From assembly GCA_964454975.1 (NCBI GenBank), contig CAYVVD010000004.1, positions 1 through 64,000 of the forward strand: a stretch of 64,000 bases of DNA, in the 5' to 3' direction. Source of the stretch: CAYVVD01 sp964454975 (GTDB taxonomy: Bacteria > Bacteroidota > Ignavibacteria > Kapaibacteriales > UBA2268). The position numbers and the translations under genes are program-made. Positions within the stretch are counted from its first letter, which is position 1. The number at the start of each line of letters is the position of its first letter. Below, piece after piece: positions 1 through 8,777 of this stretch. The notes below the pieces were generated by a model that was not told where the DNA came from, did not search any database, and saw only the letters and a list, made by a program, of their open reading frames with translations.

Positions 1-1158
1 GGTGTTGCAACCGGTATTGTTATGGAATTCGAGTTCGGCACAAACTGGGCGACCTATTCACGCTATGTTGGTGATATCTTTGGGAGTGCACTTGCTGCAG
101 AAGGAATATTCGCATTTTTCCTCGAATCGGGCTTTCTTGCAGTACTCGTATTCGGTTGGGATAAAGTAAGTAAAAAGATGCACTTTTTTGCAACTGTGAT
201 GGTTTCACTCGGTTCGATGATGTCAGCTCTTTGGATTGTTATTGCAAATTCCTGGCAACAAACTCCGGCGGGTTACCATATTGTTGGTGAAGGGATTAAC
301 GCTCGGGCTGAGATTACAGATTTCTGGGAAATGGTATTTAACCCGTCAACAATTGACAGGGTCAGCCATACACTTTCAGGATGCTGGCAGGCGGGAGCAT
401 TCCTTGTACTGAGTGTTGGGGCCTATTACTTAATTAAAAACAAACACGTTGATTTCGCTAAGGCATCAATAAAAATAGCCCTTATACTTGCTGTCTTTGC
501 ATCGCTTTTCCAGTTGTTTACTGGGCATCAATCTGCAGACGGTGTTGCCGTAAACCAGCCGGCAAAACTTGCTGCTATGGAAGCGCACTATGATACCGGC
601 CCCGCGGACTTATACCTATTTGGTTGGGTAGATAACGACAATCAGAAGGTAAATTTGGGATTGAAAATACCAGGAATGCTTTCATTCCTTGTTCATGGCG
701 ACAGTGAAGAACCGGTTAACGGGCTTAATGAGTTTAAAGAAATTGACAGGCCGCCTGTTAATATTGTATTCCAGTTTTATCATTTAATGGTGGCTATTGG
801 ATTTACACTGATCGGCATATCGTTATTGGGAGTGTTTCTCTGGATACGCGGTAATTTGTTTAAACACAAATGGTTTTTAAAAACACTTGTTATCAGTGTG
901 TTATTACCCCAGATTGCTAACCAGGTGGGCTGGTTCACTGCAGAGATTGGGCGACAACCCTGGATTGTGTACGGTTTGCTGCGAACTTCAGACGGTCTTT
1001 CTAAAGTTGTAACTGCTGATCAAGTGCTATTTTCGCTAATACTATTTACTTTAGTTTATGCCTTGCTTCTTGCATTATTTATATTCCTGTTGAATCACAA
1101 GATACAGCACGGCCCTGATGATGTCGATCCAAAAGCACAGGCATTGGCAGGTACATAG
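1..1158 (+). CDS. cydA: cytochrome bd ubiquinol oxidase subunit I (5' partial)
   Basis: CydA is the quinol-oxidising, haem-bearing subunit of cytochrome bd, a high-affinity terminal oxidase of the inner membrane. The frame is open from base 1, so the start lies upstream; alignment from memory with E. coli CydA suggests about 65 residues are missing, including the first haem ligand His. Visible landmarks are the two Glu of the proton path (AAEG and FFLES), the b558 ligand His in RVSHTLSG, the Met in FYHLMVAIGF, and W-x3-E followed by GRQPW for haem b595/d. The segment between the two b558 ligands is short, so this is a short Q-loop form. cydB follows after 8 bases, so the two are cotranscribed. 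The family assignment is certain; only the 5' end is unknown. Confidence 0.97.
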   Translation, partial: GVATGIVMEFEFGTNWATYSRYVGDIFGSALAAEGIFAFFLESGFLAVLVFGWDKVSKKMHFFATVMVSLGSMMSALWIVIANSWQQTPAGYHIVGEGINARAEITDFWEMVFNPSTIDRVSHTLSGCWQAGAFLVLSVGAYYLIKNKHVDFAKASIKIALILAVFASLFQLFTGHQSADGVAVNQPAKLAAMEAHYDTGPADLYLFGWVDNDNQKVNLGLKIPGMLSFLVHGDSEEPVNGLNEFKEIDRPPVNIVFQFYHLMVAIGFTLIGISLLGVFLWIRGNLFKHKWFLKTLVISVLLPQIANQVGWFTAEIGRQPWIVYGLLRTSDGLSKVVTADQVLFSLILFTLVYALLLALFIFLLNHKIQHGPDDVDPKAQALAGT

Positions 1159-1166
1159 GGGGAAAA

Positions 1167-2192
1167 ATGCCGGGAATAGAATATAGTGAATTATGGTTTG
1201 TGCTTGTTGGAGTCCTGCTGGCGGGTTATGCAATGCTGGATGGATTCGACCTTGGTGTTGGGGCGTTGCATCTGTTGAATAAGGATGATAACGAGCGTCG
1301 AATAATGCTTAATTCAATCGGCCCGGTTTGGGATGGAAATGAAGTATGGCTCGTAACGGGCGGCGGCGCATTATTTGCTGCATTTCCTGATGTTTATGCT
1401 ACGGTCTTCTCAGGATTTTATACGGCATTTATGCTCCTTCTGTTCGTACTGATTTTCCGGGCAGTTGCAATCGAATTCAGAAGCAAGCAGGAAATGAAGT
1501 GGTGGCGTTCAATGTGGGATAAAGCATTTAGTTTCTCAAGCATCTTTATAGCTCTGTTAATGGGAATTGCATTAGGCAATATGGTTCAGGGTGTCCCTCT
1601 GGCTCCTGATAAAGAGTTTTATGGCTCTTTTTTCGATATGATTACACCTTACACACTTATGGTAGGTTTAACAACGCTTGCACTATTCATGATGCATGGA
1701 GCTATATATGCAACAATGAAAACAGATGGTGCCTTGCAGTATAAATTACGAAGCTGGATAAATAATACTATTATTTTCTTCGTAATGTGTTATGGCATAA
1801 CAACAGTAACAACGCTTATTTTCCTTCCACACATGACTGATTCCATACGCGAACAGCCGTCATTTTTTGTAGTTGCATTGATTAACATGCTGGCTATAGC
1901 AAATATCCCACGTGAAATTCACAACGGCAGGGAATTTATGGCATTCTTGTCATCATGCGTAGTTGTGCTTACACTAATGGCGCTCTTTGCAATTGGATTG
2001 TTTCCTAACCTGGTTTATTCAAACCCACATCCCGAATACAGTTTGACGGTTTATAACGCTTCTTCATCCGAAAAAACGTTAACAACAATGAGTATCATGG
2101 CATTAATCGGAATTCCATTTGTTTTAGCTTATACAATCAGTATATACTGGATATTCCGTGGTAAGGTTAAGCTTGATTCCATGAGCTATTGA
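1167..2192 (+). CDS. cydB: cytochrome bd ubiquinol oxidase subunit II
   Basis: CydB is the second membrane subunit of the bd oxidase and pairs with CydA to reduce O2 using quinol electrons. The 341-residue protein opens with the family signature GYAMLDGFDLGVG in the first transmembrane segment, followed by the GPVWDGNEVWL motif, and contains about eight to nine hydrophobic helices, the usual CydB architecture and length. The start is an ATG eight bases after the cydA stop, preceded by a GGGGG run that can serve as ribosome binding site. No cydX-like small ORF or cydDC genes are visible nearby. Presence of bd oxidase beside a ferredoxin-dependent oxidoreductase suggests life at low oxygen (inference). 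Confidence 0.97.
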   Translation: MPGIEYSELWFVLVGVLLAGYAMLDGFDLGVGALHLLNKDDNERRIMLNSIGPVWDGNEVWLVTGGGALFAAFPDVYATVFSGFYTAFMLLLFVLIFRAVAIEFRSKQEMKWWRSMWDKAFSFSSIFIALLMGIALGNMVQGVPLAPDKEFYGSFFDMITPYTLMVGLTTLALFMMHGAIYATMKTDGALQYKLRSWINNTIIFFVMCYGITTVTTLIFLPHMTDSIREQPSFFVVALINMLAIANIPREIHNGREFMAFLSSCVVVLTLMALFAIGLFPNLVYSNPHPEYSLTVYNASSSEKTLTTMSIMALIGIPFVLAYTISIYWIFRGKVKLDSMSY

Positions 2193-2358
2193 GGGGTTTT
2201 ATTAATCCCCGGAAAAATTAGAATTAAAAAAAGTACACGAAGGATACAATTCCTTACAAATTCTTGTTAATTGAAAATTGGTTATGTAAGTTAATTCTTA
2301 AGTGTGCAAAGTGTACGCTGTACCATAGTATTTTAAACAAATTTAAGTGCCCAGCAGC

Positions 2359-4203
2359 ATGGAGAAATTAATAGAAAATCTTGACGAGGTTGTGATCCGA
2401 TTTGCAGGGGATTCCGGCGACGGAATGCAGCTGACCGGAACGCAATTCTCCAACACTTCCGGTGCATTGGGAAACGATGTAAACACTTTCCCGGATTATC
2501 CCTCTGAAATAAGGGCTCCTGAAGGAACCCTTTATGGCGTTAGCGCTTACCAGATTCAATTCGGTTCCAGGAGAGTCAACACTCCGGGTAATAAAATTGA
2601 TGTACTTGTTGTGATGAATGCATCTTCGCTAAAGGTAAATCTGCCAAATCTCAAGAAAGGCGGAATTATCATCGCCAACTCTTCCGGATTCGGGAAGAAG
2701 AACCTTACACTTGCTCAATACGAAAACAGTCCACTGGAAAATGGTCAACTCGAAGACTACCTGGTGATTGACGTTGATATGGTAAGAGAGGTAAATGCTA
2801 CCATCGAAGATCTTAAATTATCACCTAAAATAGCAGCGCGTTCCAAGAACCTGTTTGCACTCGGGATGACTTACTGGATGTTCGACAGGTCTTTGGATGC
2901 TACAAAGAACTGGCTTAAAACAAAATTCGGAAACAAACCCGATATATACGAAGCAAATATACGTGCCTTAACTGCCGGCTGGAATTACGCACTTAAATCA
3001 GATAAATTTGAAAGACAGTTCAAAGTATCCAATGCCGCACTTGAGCCCGGAGTTTACAGGAACATAACCGGCAACAATGCAGCGGCGCTTGGCCTCGTAG
3101 CAGCTTCGTATAAGGCAAATCTGCCATTGTTCCTGGGTTCTTACCCTATTACACCTGCTACTGAGATTCTTCACTTTATATCTGCTTATAAAAAATTTGG
3201 TGTAAAGCATTTGCAGGCTGAAGATGAAATTGCTGGTATCAGCAGTGCTATCGGTGCTTCTTATGCAGGATACCTTGCTGCTACAACTACAAGCGGCCCG
3301 GGACTTTCACTAAAGGTCGAATCCATTGGATTAGGAGTGATGATGGAGCTGCCTCTTGTGATAATTGATGTCCAGAGGGCTGGTCCAAGCACAGGACTGC
3401 CAACAAAACCGGAGCAATCTGACCTTTTCATGGCAATGTTCGGCAGGCACGGCGAAGCGCCTGTGCCGATTGTTGCTGCTCAAAGCGCAGCAGATTGCTT
3501 TTCTATGACTATTGAAGCTGCAAGATTGGCATTGAAATATATGACCCCGGTTATTCTTCTTACGGACGGTTATATTTCCCAGGGTACAAATCCATGGCGT
3601 GTACCGGGACTTGATGAATTGCCTGACCTGACGCCAACATTTGTAACGGATAAAGAAGGATTTGCTCCATATAAACGTGATCCTGAAACTCTCGCAAGAA
3701 TGTGGGCAGTGCCAGGAACCCCCGGACTTGAACACAGGATTGGCGGCCTGGAAAAAGAGGATATTACAGGAAATGTAAGTCACGACCCTTTAAATCACCA
3801 GAAGATGGTTGGGCTTAGAGCAGAGAAAATTGAAAGAATTGCTAACGATATTCCTGATGCCAAACTTCAGGGCGAACCGGGAAGCGACCTTCTTATCATC
3901 GGATGGGGGGGGACTTTTGGAGCTATCGAAGACGCTTATAATAAACTTCGTGCTGAGGGAAGGAAAATATCCTATGTACATTTGAAACACATCAATCCAC
4001 TTCCAAAGAATCTTGAGGATATTATCTCTAAATTCGAGATTGTACTAATCCCTGAACTTAATTCAGGCCACCTGAGGTATATTCTCCAGGCAAAGTTCCT
4101 AAGGACATTTATTGGTCTTAATAAAATACAGGGCTTACCCCTGAAGGCCTACGAAGTTGAAGACAAAATAATTGAAATCCTCGACGGAAAGGAGGGAGTG
4201 TAA
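2359..4203 (+). CDS. korA: 2-oxoacid:ferredoxin oxidoreductase, fused gamma-alpha subunit
   Basis: This is the large subunit of a two-subunit 2-oxoglutarate (2-oxoacid):ferredoxin oxidoreductase, which interconverts 2-oxoacid plus CoA with acyl-CoA, CO2 and reduced ferredoxin in the oxidative or reductive TCA cycle. The N-terminal third is the gamma (POR) domain with VVIRFAGDSGDGMQLTG. The rest is the alpha pyrimidine-binding region with the GSYPITPATEIL and AEDEIAG motifs and a C-terminal transketolase-like domain. About 614 residues is normal for the fused KorA of Bacteroidota and Chlorobi. An in-frame GTG at 2347 would add four residues; the ATG at 2359 is preferred but has no clear Shine-Dalgarno sequence. 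korB follows after one base. Substrate 2-oxoglutarate is inferred from subunit layout, not proven; pyruvate is possible. Confidence 0.93.
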   Translation: MEKLIENLDEVVIRFAGDSGDGMQLTGTQFSNTSGALGNDVNTFPDYPSEIRAPEGTLYGVSAYQIQFGSRRVNTPGNKIDVLVVMNASSLKVNLPNLKKGGIIIANSSGFGKKNLTLAQYENSPLENGQLEDYLVIDVDMVREVNATIEDLKLSPKIAARSKNLFALGMTYWMFDRSLDATKNWLKTKFGNKPDIYEANIRALTAGWNYALKSDKFERQFKVSNAALEPGVYRNITGNNAAALGLVAASYKANLPLFLGSYPITPATEILHFISAYKKFGVKHLQAEDEIAGISSAIGASYAGYLAATTTSGPGLSLKVESIGLGVMMELPLVIIDVQRAGPSTGLPTKPEQSDLFMAMFGRHGEAPVPIVAAQSAADCFSMTIEAARLALKYMTPVILLTDGYISQGTNPWRVPGLDELPDLTPTFVTDKEGFAPYKRDPETLARMWAVPGTPGLEHRIGGLEKEDITGNVSHDPLNHQKMVGLRAEKIERIANDIPDAKLQGEPGSDLLIIGWGGTFGAIEDAYNKLRAEGRKISYVHLKHINPLPKNLEDIISKFEIVLIPELNSGHLRYILQAKFLRTFIGLNKIQGLPLKAYEVEDKIIEILDGKEGV

Positions 4204-4204
4204 A

Positions 4205-5251
4205 ATGTATACAATTCTTGATAATATATTAAATGCGGCGAATGTTGGTCCTGAAGAGTTAACTTCAAAAGACTTCAAAGCACCAATTGACGTTCGCTGG
4301 TGTGCCGGATGTGGCGGCTATGCTATACTCTCAAATGTGCAAAAAATCATGCCGGACCTTGGGATCCCCAAAGAAAAAATAGTTTTTGTCTCCGGTATTG
4401 GTTGCTCAAGCCGTTTCCCATACTACATGGATGTCTATGGAATGCATACAATGCACGGAAGGGCACTTGCAATTGCCAGTGGTGTTAAAGTAGCACGGCC
4501 CGACCTTTCGGTATGGGTGGCAACCGGTGACGGCGACTGCCTCAGCATCGGTGGCAACCATTTTATCCACGCGGCTAGGCGAAATGTGAATATCAATGTA
4601 CTGATGTTCAACAACGAGGTTTACTCACTTACAAAAGGGCAGTATTCCCCGACATCGCGCGTCGGTCAGAAAACAAAATCATCACCTTTGGGAGTTCTTG
4701 ACGACCCGTTCAACCCCGCACAGCTTGCAATCGGTTCCGGAGCTACACTCGTTGCAAGAGCATTCGACAAGGATGTGAAAACTATGAAGTACATGTTTGA
4801 GAGAGCTGCTCAGCACAACGGCTTTGCTTTTGTCGAAATATATACAAACTGTGTTATTTACAATGACGGCGCATTTGACGACTTTAGCGCTAAGGATACA
4901 CGCGAGGAACATTCAATATTCCTTGAGCATGGCAAACCTGTTACCTTTGATAATGGTAAAAAAGGAATAAGACTGGATGGGTTCAAACCCACAGTTGTTA
5001 ATATAGAAAACGGCGAATACTCAGTAAACGATGTATTAGTACATGACGAGAAAGATAACGTGCTTGCGATGATAATGGCGAGCATGACTTATCAGCCAGG
5101 AATGCCGCACCCGATGGGTGTATTCCAGTCACTAGAAAGACCTACCTACGACGAAAAAGTAGAAGCCCAGATAGAATACGAACGTACCAAACCGGGCGCA
5201 GATGATATTGAGGCGCTGCTTAAAGGCAGGGACAACTGGGTAATAAATTAA
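4205..5251 (+). CDS. korB: 2-oxoacid:ferredoxin oxidoreductase, beta subunit
   Basis: KorB binds thiamine diphosphate and completes the KorAB enzyme. The TPP site is seen as GDGDCLSIGGNHF followed by NNEVYSLTKGQ; an N-terminal WCAGCGGYA motif and GIGCSSRFPYYM are also typical of the beta subunit. At 348 residues it is slightly longer than many KorB proteins because of a C-terminal extension. The start is set by a strong GGAGG (4191-4195) that lies in the last codons of korA, nine bases before the ATG; a TTG at 4172 opens the frame further upstream but would overlap korA and lies ahead of this ribosome site. One base separates it from korA, so translation is probably coupled. A rho-independent terminator follows. 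Confidence 0.95.
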   Translation: MYTILDNILNAANVGPEELTSKDFKAPIDVRWCAGCGGYAILSNVQKIMPDLGIPKEKIVFVSGIGCSSRFPYYMDVYGMHTMHGRALAIASGVKVARPDLSVWVATGDGDCLSIGGNHFIHAARRNVNINVLMFNNEVYSLTKGQYSPTSRVGQKTKSSPLGVLDDPFNPAQLAIGSGATLVARAFDKDVKTMKYMFERAAQHNGFAFVEIYTNCVIYNDGAFDDFSAKDTREEHSIFLEHGKPVTFDNGKKGIRLDGFKPTVVNIENGEYSVNDVLVHDEKDNVLAMIMASMTYQPGMPHPMGVFQSLERPTYDEKVEAQIEYERTKPGADDIEALLKGRDNWVIN

Positions 5252-5266
5252 TAGTGCATTACAATG

Positions 5267-5296
5267 AAAAAAGGGGCTTTAGGCCCCTTTTTTTTT
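5267..5296. terminator. bidirectional intrinsic terminator (korB / M13 peptidase)
   Basis: GGGGC (5273-5277) pairs with GCCCC (5283-5287) around a five-base loop. A-tracts on the left and T-tracts on the right give a U-run on both strands. It lies between the convergent korB and the minus-strand peptidase gene, so it can end transcription from either side. Confidence 0.85.
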
Positions 5297-5318
5297 ATTC
5301 TCGTTTATTACTTATATT

Positions 5319-7382
5319 TTACCACACAATAGCCCGCTTCTCTTCTTCGAGGAACATCGGTGTACCAGGCTTAATATTAAATGCAGCATAAAATGGTTCG
5401 AAGTTCATTAATGCTCCGTTTGTTCGGAATTTACCCGGCGAATGCACGTCTTCCTTAAGGCGGCGCATTAATTCCTCATTGCGGATGTTCTGGCGCCAAA
5501 CCTGTGCATATGAAAGGAAGAAACGCTGCTCAGGCGAGAATCCTTCAATTTTATCATTGATTGGCATTTCTTTAAGAGCTTTTTGCATAGCTGTGAAAGC
5601 AACAGTAACACCGCCAAAATCTGCTATGTTTTCACCGAGAGTCAGCTTACCGTCAACAGTTTTGTCGTCAATTGCCACGAATGAATCATAGAGATCAACA
5701 AGTTCCTGTACCTGCCCCTTGTATTTTGCGGCATCTTCTTCAGTCCACCAGTCCTTCAGGTTGCCGTCTTTGTCGTATTGCCTTCCCTGGTCGTCGAAAC
5801 CATGCGTCATTTCATGTCCGATTACGACGCCAATGGCTCCATAGTTAACAGGATCGTCAGCTCCGAGTGTAAAGAATGGCGGCTGAAGAATAGCTGCCGG
5901 GAAAACTATTTCGTTAAGGTTCGGGCTATAGTAGGCATTCACCGTCTGTGGGTTCATGTGCCATTCACCACGGTCAACAGGTTTGTTCACCTTGTTCATC
6001 TCGAACTCAAAATCAACTTTTGATGCAGATAATAGATTAGCAAAATAGTTATCAGGTACAGTCTCGACATCCTCGTACTTGCGGAATTTATCAGGGTAAC
6101 CAATTTTCACATTCATCGTGCCGAGTTTTGCAAGCGCCTGTTCTTTGGTAGCATCACTCATCCAGGTAAGATTTTTTATGTGCTCTTCGAGAGCAATTTT
6201 CAGGTTTCCTACTAATTTTAACATTTCTTGTTTCGCTACAGGAGGGAAATACTCATTTACATAGAGTTCGCCAACAGCTTCGCCAAGCGAACCGTTAAGT
6301 GCACCAAGTACTCGCTTCCAGCGCGGCCGCTGTTTTTCTTGTCCCGAAAGAGTCTTTCCATAAAAGTCAAAATGAGCCTGGTCGAATTCCGAGCTTAGGT
6401 AAGGAGCAGCTGAACGAATGATATTCCACTTCATGTACTCTTTTAGATTAATTAAGTCTGTTTTTTCAATTACGTGGCCTACTTGTTTTGCAAAATCAGG
6501 CTGACTTACATTCAGATCTTCAACAGGGACACCAATCCCATTGAAATAACCAGCCCACCCGAAGCCTGGAGCGTAATTATCTAATTCGGAAACAAGCATT
6601 TTGTTATAATTTTTTTCAGGATCCCGCAATTCAACACGCTTACGAGATAATTCAGCCAATTTTTCTTCAATATTATAAACAGCATTTGCAGATTTATCAG
6701 CCTCTTCTGTGCTATATCCTGCGAGAGTAAACATCTTTACAAGGTGCTCAGCATACTTTTCCCTGATTTCATCCGGACGCTCGCCTTCATCGAAATAATA
6801 GTCCCTGTCCGGGAGCCCTAATCCTCCCTGCCAGATATTTGCAATTACCATTTCGCTGTTTTTCTCGTCCTGCCCCGAATAGGGGTGGAAGAATGGGTAA
6901 ACCTGCATTGAATGCATATATGCAATATGTGTGCGTAGCGCATTTTTATCAGTAAGTGCGTCAATTTGGGCAAGCTCTTCCTTGATGGGCTGCATACCTG
7001 CATTCTCAATTGCAATTGTGTCAATACCTGAAATATAGAAATCGCGAATCTTCTGCACAGTGCTTCCCTTAGGAGCATCTTTTTTCTTCAACAATCCCTC
7101 CAGAAGTACTTTGAGTTTATCTTCGTTGGCATCGCTAAGCTCATCGAATGCGCCATATCGTGATTTGTCCTCGGGGATAGGATTTTTTGCCATCCATCCG
7201 CCGTTTGCATACTGAAAAAAATCATCCCATGGTGCTACTGTTGTGTCCATATTCGCAGGGTCAATAGCCTTTACTTTGTTTTTCATATCGGCGTCTTCCT
7301 TATTGCTGCTGCAACTGTTCATAAAAGTCATTGCTATTATGAGCAAAGCAGGTAATGATAAGAATAGTTTTGAAAATTTCAT
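5319..7382 (-). CDS. pepO: M13 family zinc metallopeptidase (neprilysin/PepO-like) lipoprotein
   Basis: This is an endopeptidase of family M13 that cleaves small peptides, here anchored in the envelope. The 687-residue protein starts with a lipoprotein signal ending at Cys24 (MNSC followed by SS). The zinc site is HEMTH (His523, Glu524, His527) with the third ligand Glu584 in GENIADFGG. The substrate-binding NAYY motif (about residues 482-485) and the C-terminal AIVW tail are also typical of M13 enzymes. Length matches full-size family members. The start is an ATG preceded by GAGGAG at good spacing. It is monocistronic, convergent with korB and divergent from the methyltransferase gene. Assignment to the family is firm; substrates are unknown. 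Confidence 0.96.
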   Translation of the reverse strand: MKFSKLFLSLPALLIIAMTFMNSCSSNKEDADMKNKVKAIDPANMDTTVAPWDDFFQYANGGWMAKNPIPEDKSRYGAFDELSDANEDKLKVLLEGLLKKKDAPKGSTVQKIRDFYISGIDTIAIENAGMQPIKEELAQIDALTDKNALRTHIAYMHSMQVYPFFHPYSGQDEKNSEMVIANIWQGGLGLPDRDYYFDEGERPDEIREKYAEHLVKMFTLAGYSTEEADKSANAVYNIEEKLAELSRKRVELRDPEKNYNKMLVSELDNYAPGFGWAGYFNGIGVPVEDLNVSQPDFAKQVGHVIEKTDLINLKEYMKWNIIRSAAPYLSSEFDQAHFDFYGKTLSGQEKQRPRWKRVLGALNGSLGEAVGELYVNEYFPPVAKQEMLKLVGNLKIALEEHIKNLTWMSDATKEQALAKLGTMNVKIGYPDKFRKYEDVETVPDNYFANLLSASKVDFEFEMNKVNKPVDRGEWHMNPQTVNAYYSPNLNEIVFPAAILQPPFFTLGADDPVNYGAIGVVIGHEMTHGFDDQGRQYDKDGNLKDWWTEEDAAKYKGQVQELVDLYDSFVAIDDKTVDGKLTLGENIADFGGVTVAFTAMQKALKEMPINDKIEGFSPEQRFFLSYAQVWRQNIRNEELMRRLKEDVHSPGKFRTNGALMNFEPFYAAFNIKPGTPMFLEEEKRAIVW

Positions 7383-7501
7383 AAACTCCTCGAATAAATA
7401 ATGTTAAGTTAAATTTTCAATGCACTCTTTCGTTAAAACGCAAAAATAAGAGAATATATTAAACTATTAACTACGATTATTGATATCATAGGTTGCAGGA
7501 A

Positions 7502-8104
7502 ATGAAAGAATTTTGGGATGAACGGTTTGCAGGGAAAGAATTTGCATATGGGCAGAAACCCAATGAATATTTCAGACAGTTTATAGACTGGCACGAACCA
7601 GGAAAAATATTGCTGCCGGCTGATGGCGAAGGCAGAAACGGTGTATATGCAGCAAAGAAAGGATGGACTGTTGATATTGTGGATTTCAGTGTAGAGGCGA
7701 AAAAAAAGGCGATTAAACTGGCTACAGAACAAAAAGTGAATATTAACTATTCTCTGGATAATGTTTTGAATCATGCTTATCCCGAAGAAGATTACGATGC
7801 AGTTGCAGTGATTTTTCTTCACTTACTAAATATAGAAAGGAAGGCATTTCATAAAGAAGTTGAAAGTTCATTGAAACGGGGCGGTTATCTTATAATGGAA
7901 ATATTTTCAAAGAATCAATTGGGGAGAAAGACCGGCGGCCCGCAAGTACCTGAATTATTATACAGCACTGAGCAGTTGATTAATGATTTCAGCAATATTG
8001 AAATTGTTCGTTGTGAAGAACAGATAAAAAATCTGAACGAAGGGCATTATCACAAGGGAGAGGCAAGTGTTATTAATTTCTTAGGCATGAAAAAAGATGA
8101 TTAA
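7502..8104 (+). CDS. class I SAM-dependent methyltransferase (TehB/TPMT-like)
   Basis: This is a roughly 200-residue cytoplasmic class I methyltransferase. It begins with FWDERF and a Tyr-Gly pair (EFAYGQKPNEYF), a pattern typical of TehB/thiopurine methyltransferase-like proteins. The SAM-binding region is LLPADGEGRNGVYAAKKG, followed by the acidic strand-end VDIVDFS and the later YDAVAVIFLHL. A possible TTG start lies at 7493, but the ATG at 7502 has AGGA just upstream and gives the usual N-terminus. The 3' end overlaps the following ABC ATPase gene by 8 bases, so the two are translationally linked, although no functional tie is obvious. Substrate is unknown; proposed tellurite or thiol methylation would be a guess. 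Confidence 0.88.
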   Translation: MKEFWDERFAGKEFAYGQKPNEYFRQFIDWHEPGKILLPADGEGRNGVYAAKKGWTVDIVDFSVEAKKKAIKLATEQKVNINYSLDNVLNHAYPEEDYDAVAVIFLHLLNIERKAFHKEVESSLKRGGYLIMEIFSKNQLGRKTGGPQVPELLYSTEQLINDFSNIEIVRCEEQIKNLNEGHYHKGEASVINFLGMKKDD

Positions 8105-8777
8105 AATCCGTAACCTATCAAAAACATATACCCAGGGTGGCAAAAAACTTGAAGTTCTCAAAAATGCATCACTGGAAATCAAGGATGGTGAAATAGTCGC
8201 TTTGCTTGGCAGAAGCGGTTCAGGCAAATCTACATTACTGAACTTGATTAGCGGACTTGATTCTGCAGACAAAGGCAATATTGAAGTTGACAATATTGAT
8301 ATTACTTCACTCAGCGAAAAAGAGAAAACACTATTCAGGCGAAAAAATATCGGATTAGTTTTCCAATTTTTCAACTTGATACCGACACTTACTGTTGAAG
8401 AAAATGTTATGCTTCCCCTTGAATTAAATTCAATCAGTAGAAACGGAAAGATCAACTTAGTATTAGAAAGCGTTGGAATGAATGACAGGCTTAATTCATT
8501 CCCGGATTTATTATCCGGAGGTGAACAGCAACGAGTAGCAATAGCAAGAGCGATTATTCACGATCCCAAATTAATACTTGCCGATGAACCAACAGGGAAC
8601 CTCGACCTGGATAATGCAAAAAATGTAACGCAAATTCTTGAAAAAATTGTTAGGGAAAGGGGGAAAACAATGTTAATTGCAACTCACAGCCGTGAGCTGG
8701 CAAAAATTGCCAACCGTGTTGTCAATATAAACCATGGGGTTATCGAAGAATTGAAACCGGAGAATCCGATTGGTTGA
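8097..8777 (+). CDS. ABC transporter ATP-binding protein (LolD/MacB type)
   Basis: This is the ATPase of an ABC exporter or envelope mechanotransmission system, partner of the permease encoded next. The 226-residue protein has Walker A GRSGSGKST (residues 38-46), a Q-loop at LVFQFFN, the signature LSGGEQQ (139-145), Walker B LILADEP and the TGNLD sequence characteristic of the LolD/MacB/FtsE subfamily. The ATG lies inside the last codons of the methyltransferase gene, and its own end overlaps the permease start by 8 bases, a typical coupled arrangement. It could serve lipoprotein release or substrate export; the single large permease with it does not match the LolCE pair. Confidence 0.95.
   Translation: MIKIRNLSKTYTQGGKKLEVLKNASLEIKDGEIVALLGRSGSGKSTLLNLISGLDSADKGNIEVDNIDITSLSEKEKTLFRRKNIGLVFQFFNLIPTLTVEENVMLPLELNSISRNGKINLVLESVGMNDRLNSFPDLLSGGEQQRVAIARAIIHDPKLILADEPTGNLDLDNAKNVTQILEKIVRERGKTMLIATHSRELAKIANRVVNINHGVIEELKPENPIG

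Noticed and set aside
2193..2358. GGGG/CCCC inverted repeat after cydB as a terminator
   Set aside because: Stem of only four pairs (GGGG/CCCC) with no T-run following.
3331..3783. 150-codon antisense frame inside korA
   Set aside because: The plus strand encodes conserved KorA motifs throughout; the antisense product has no recognisable features.
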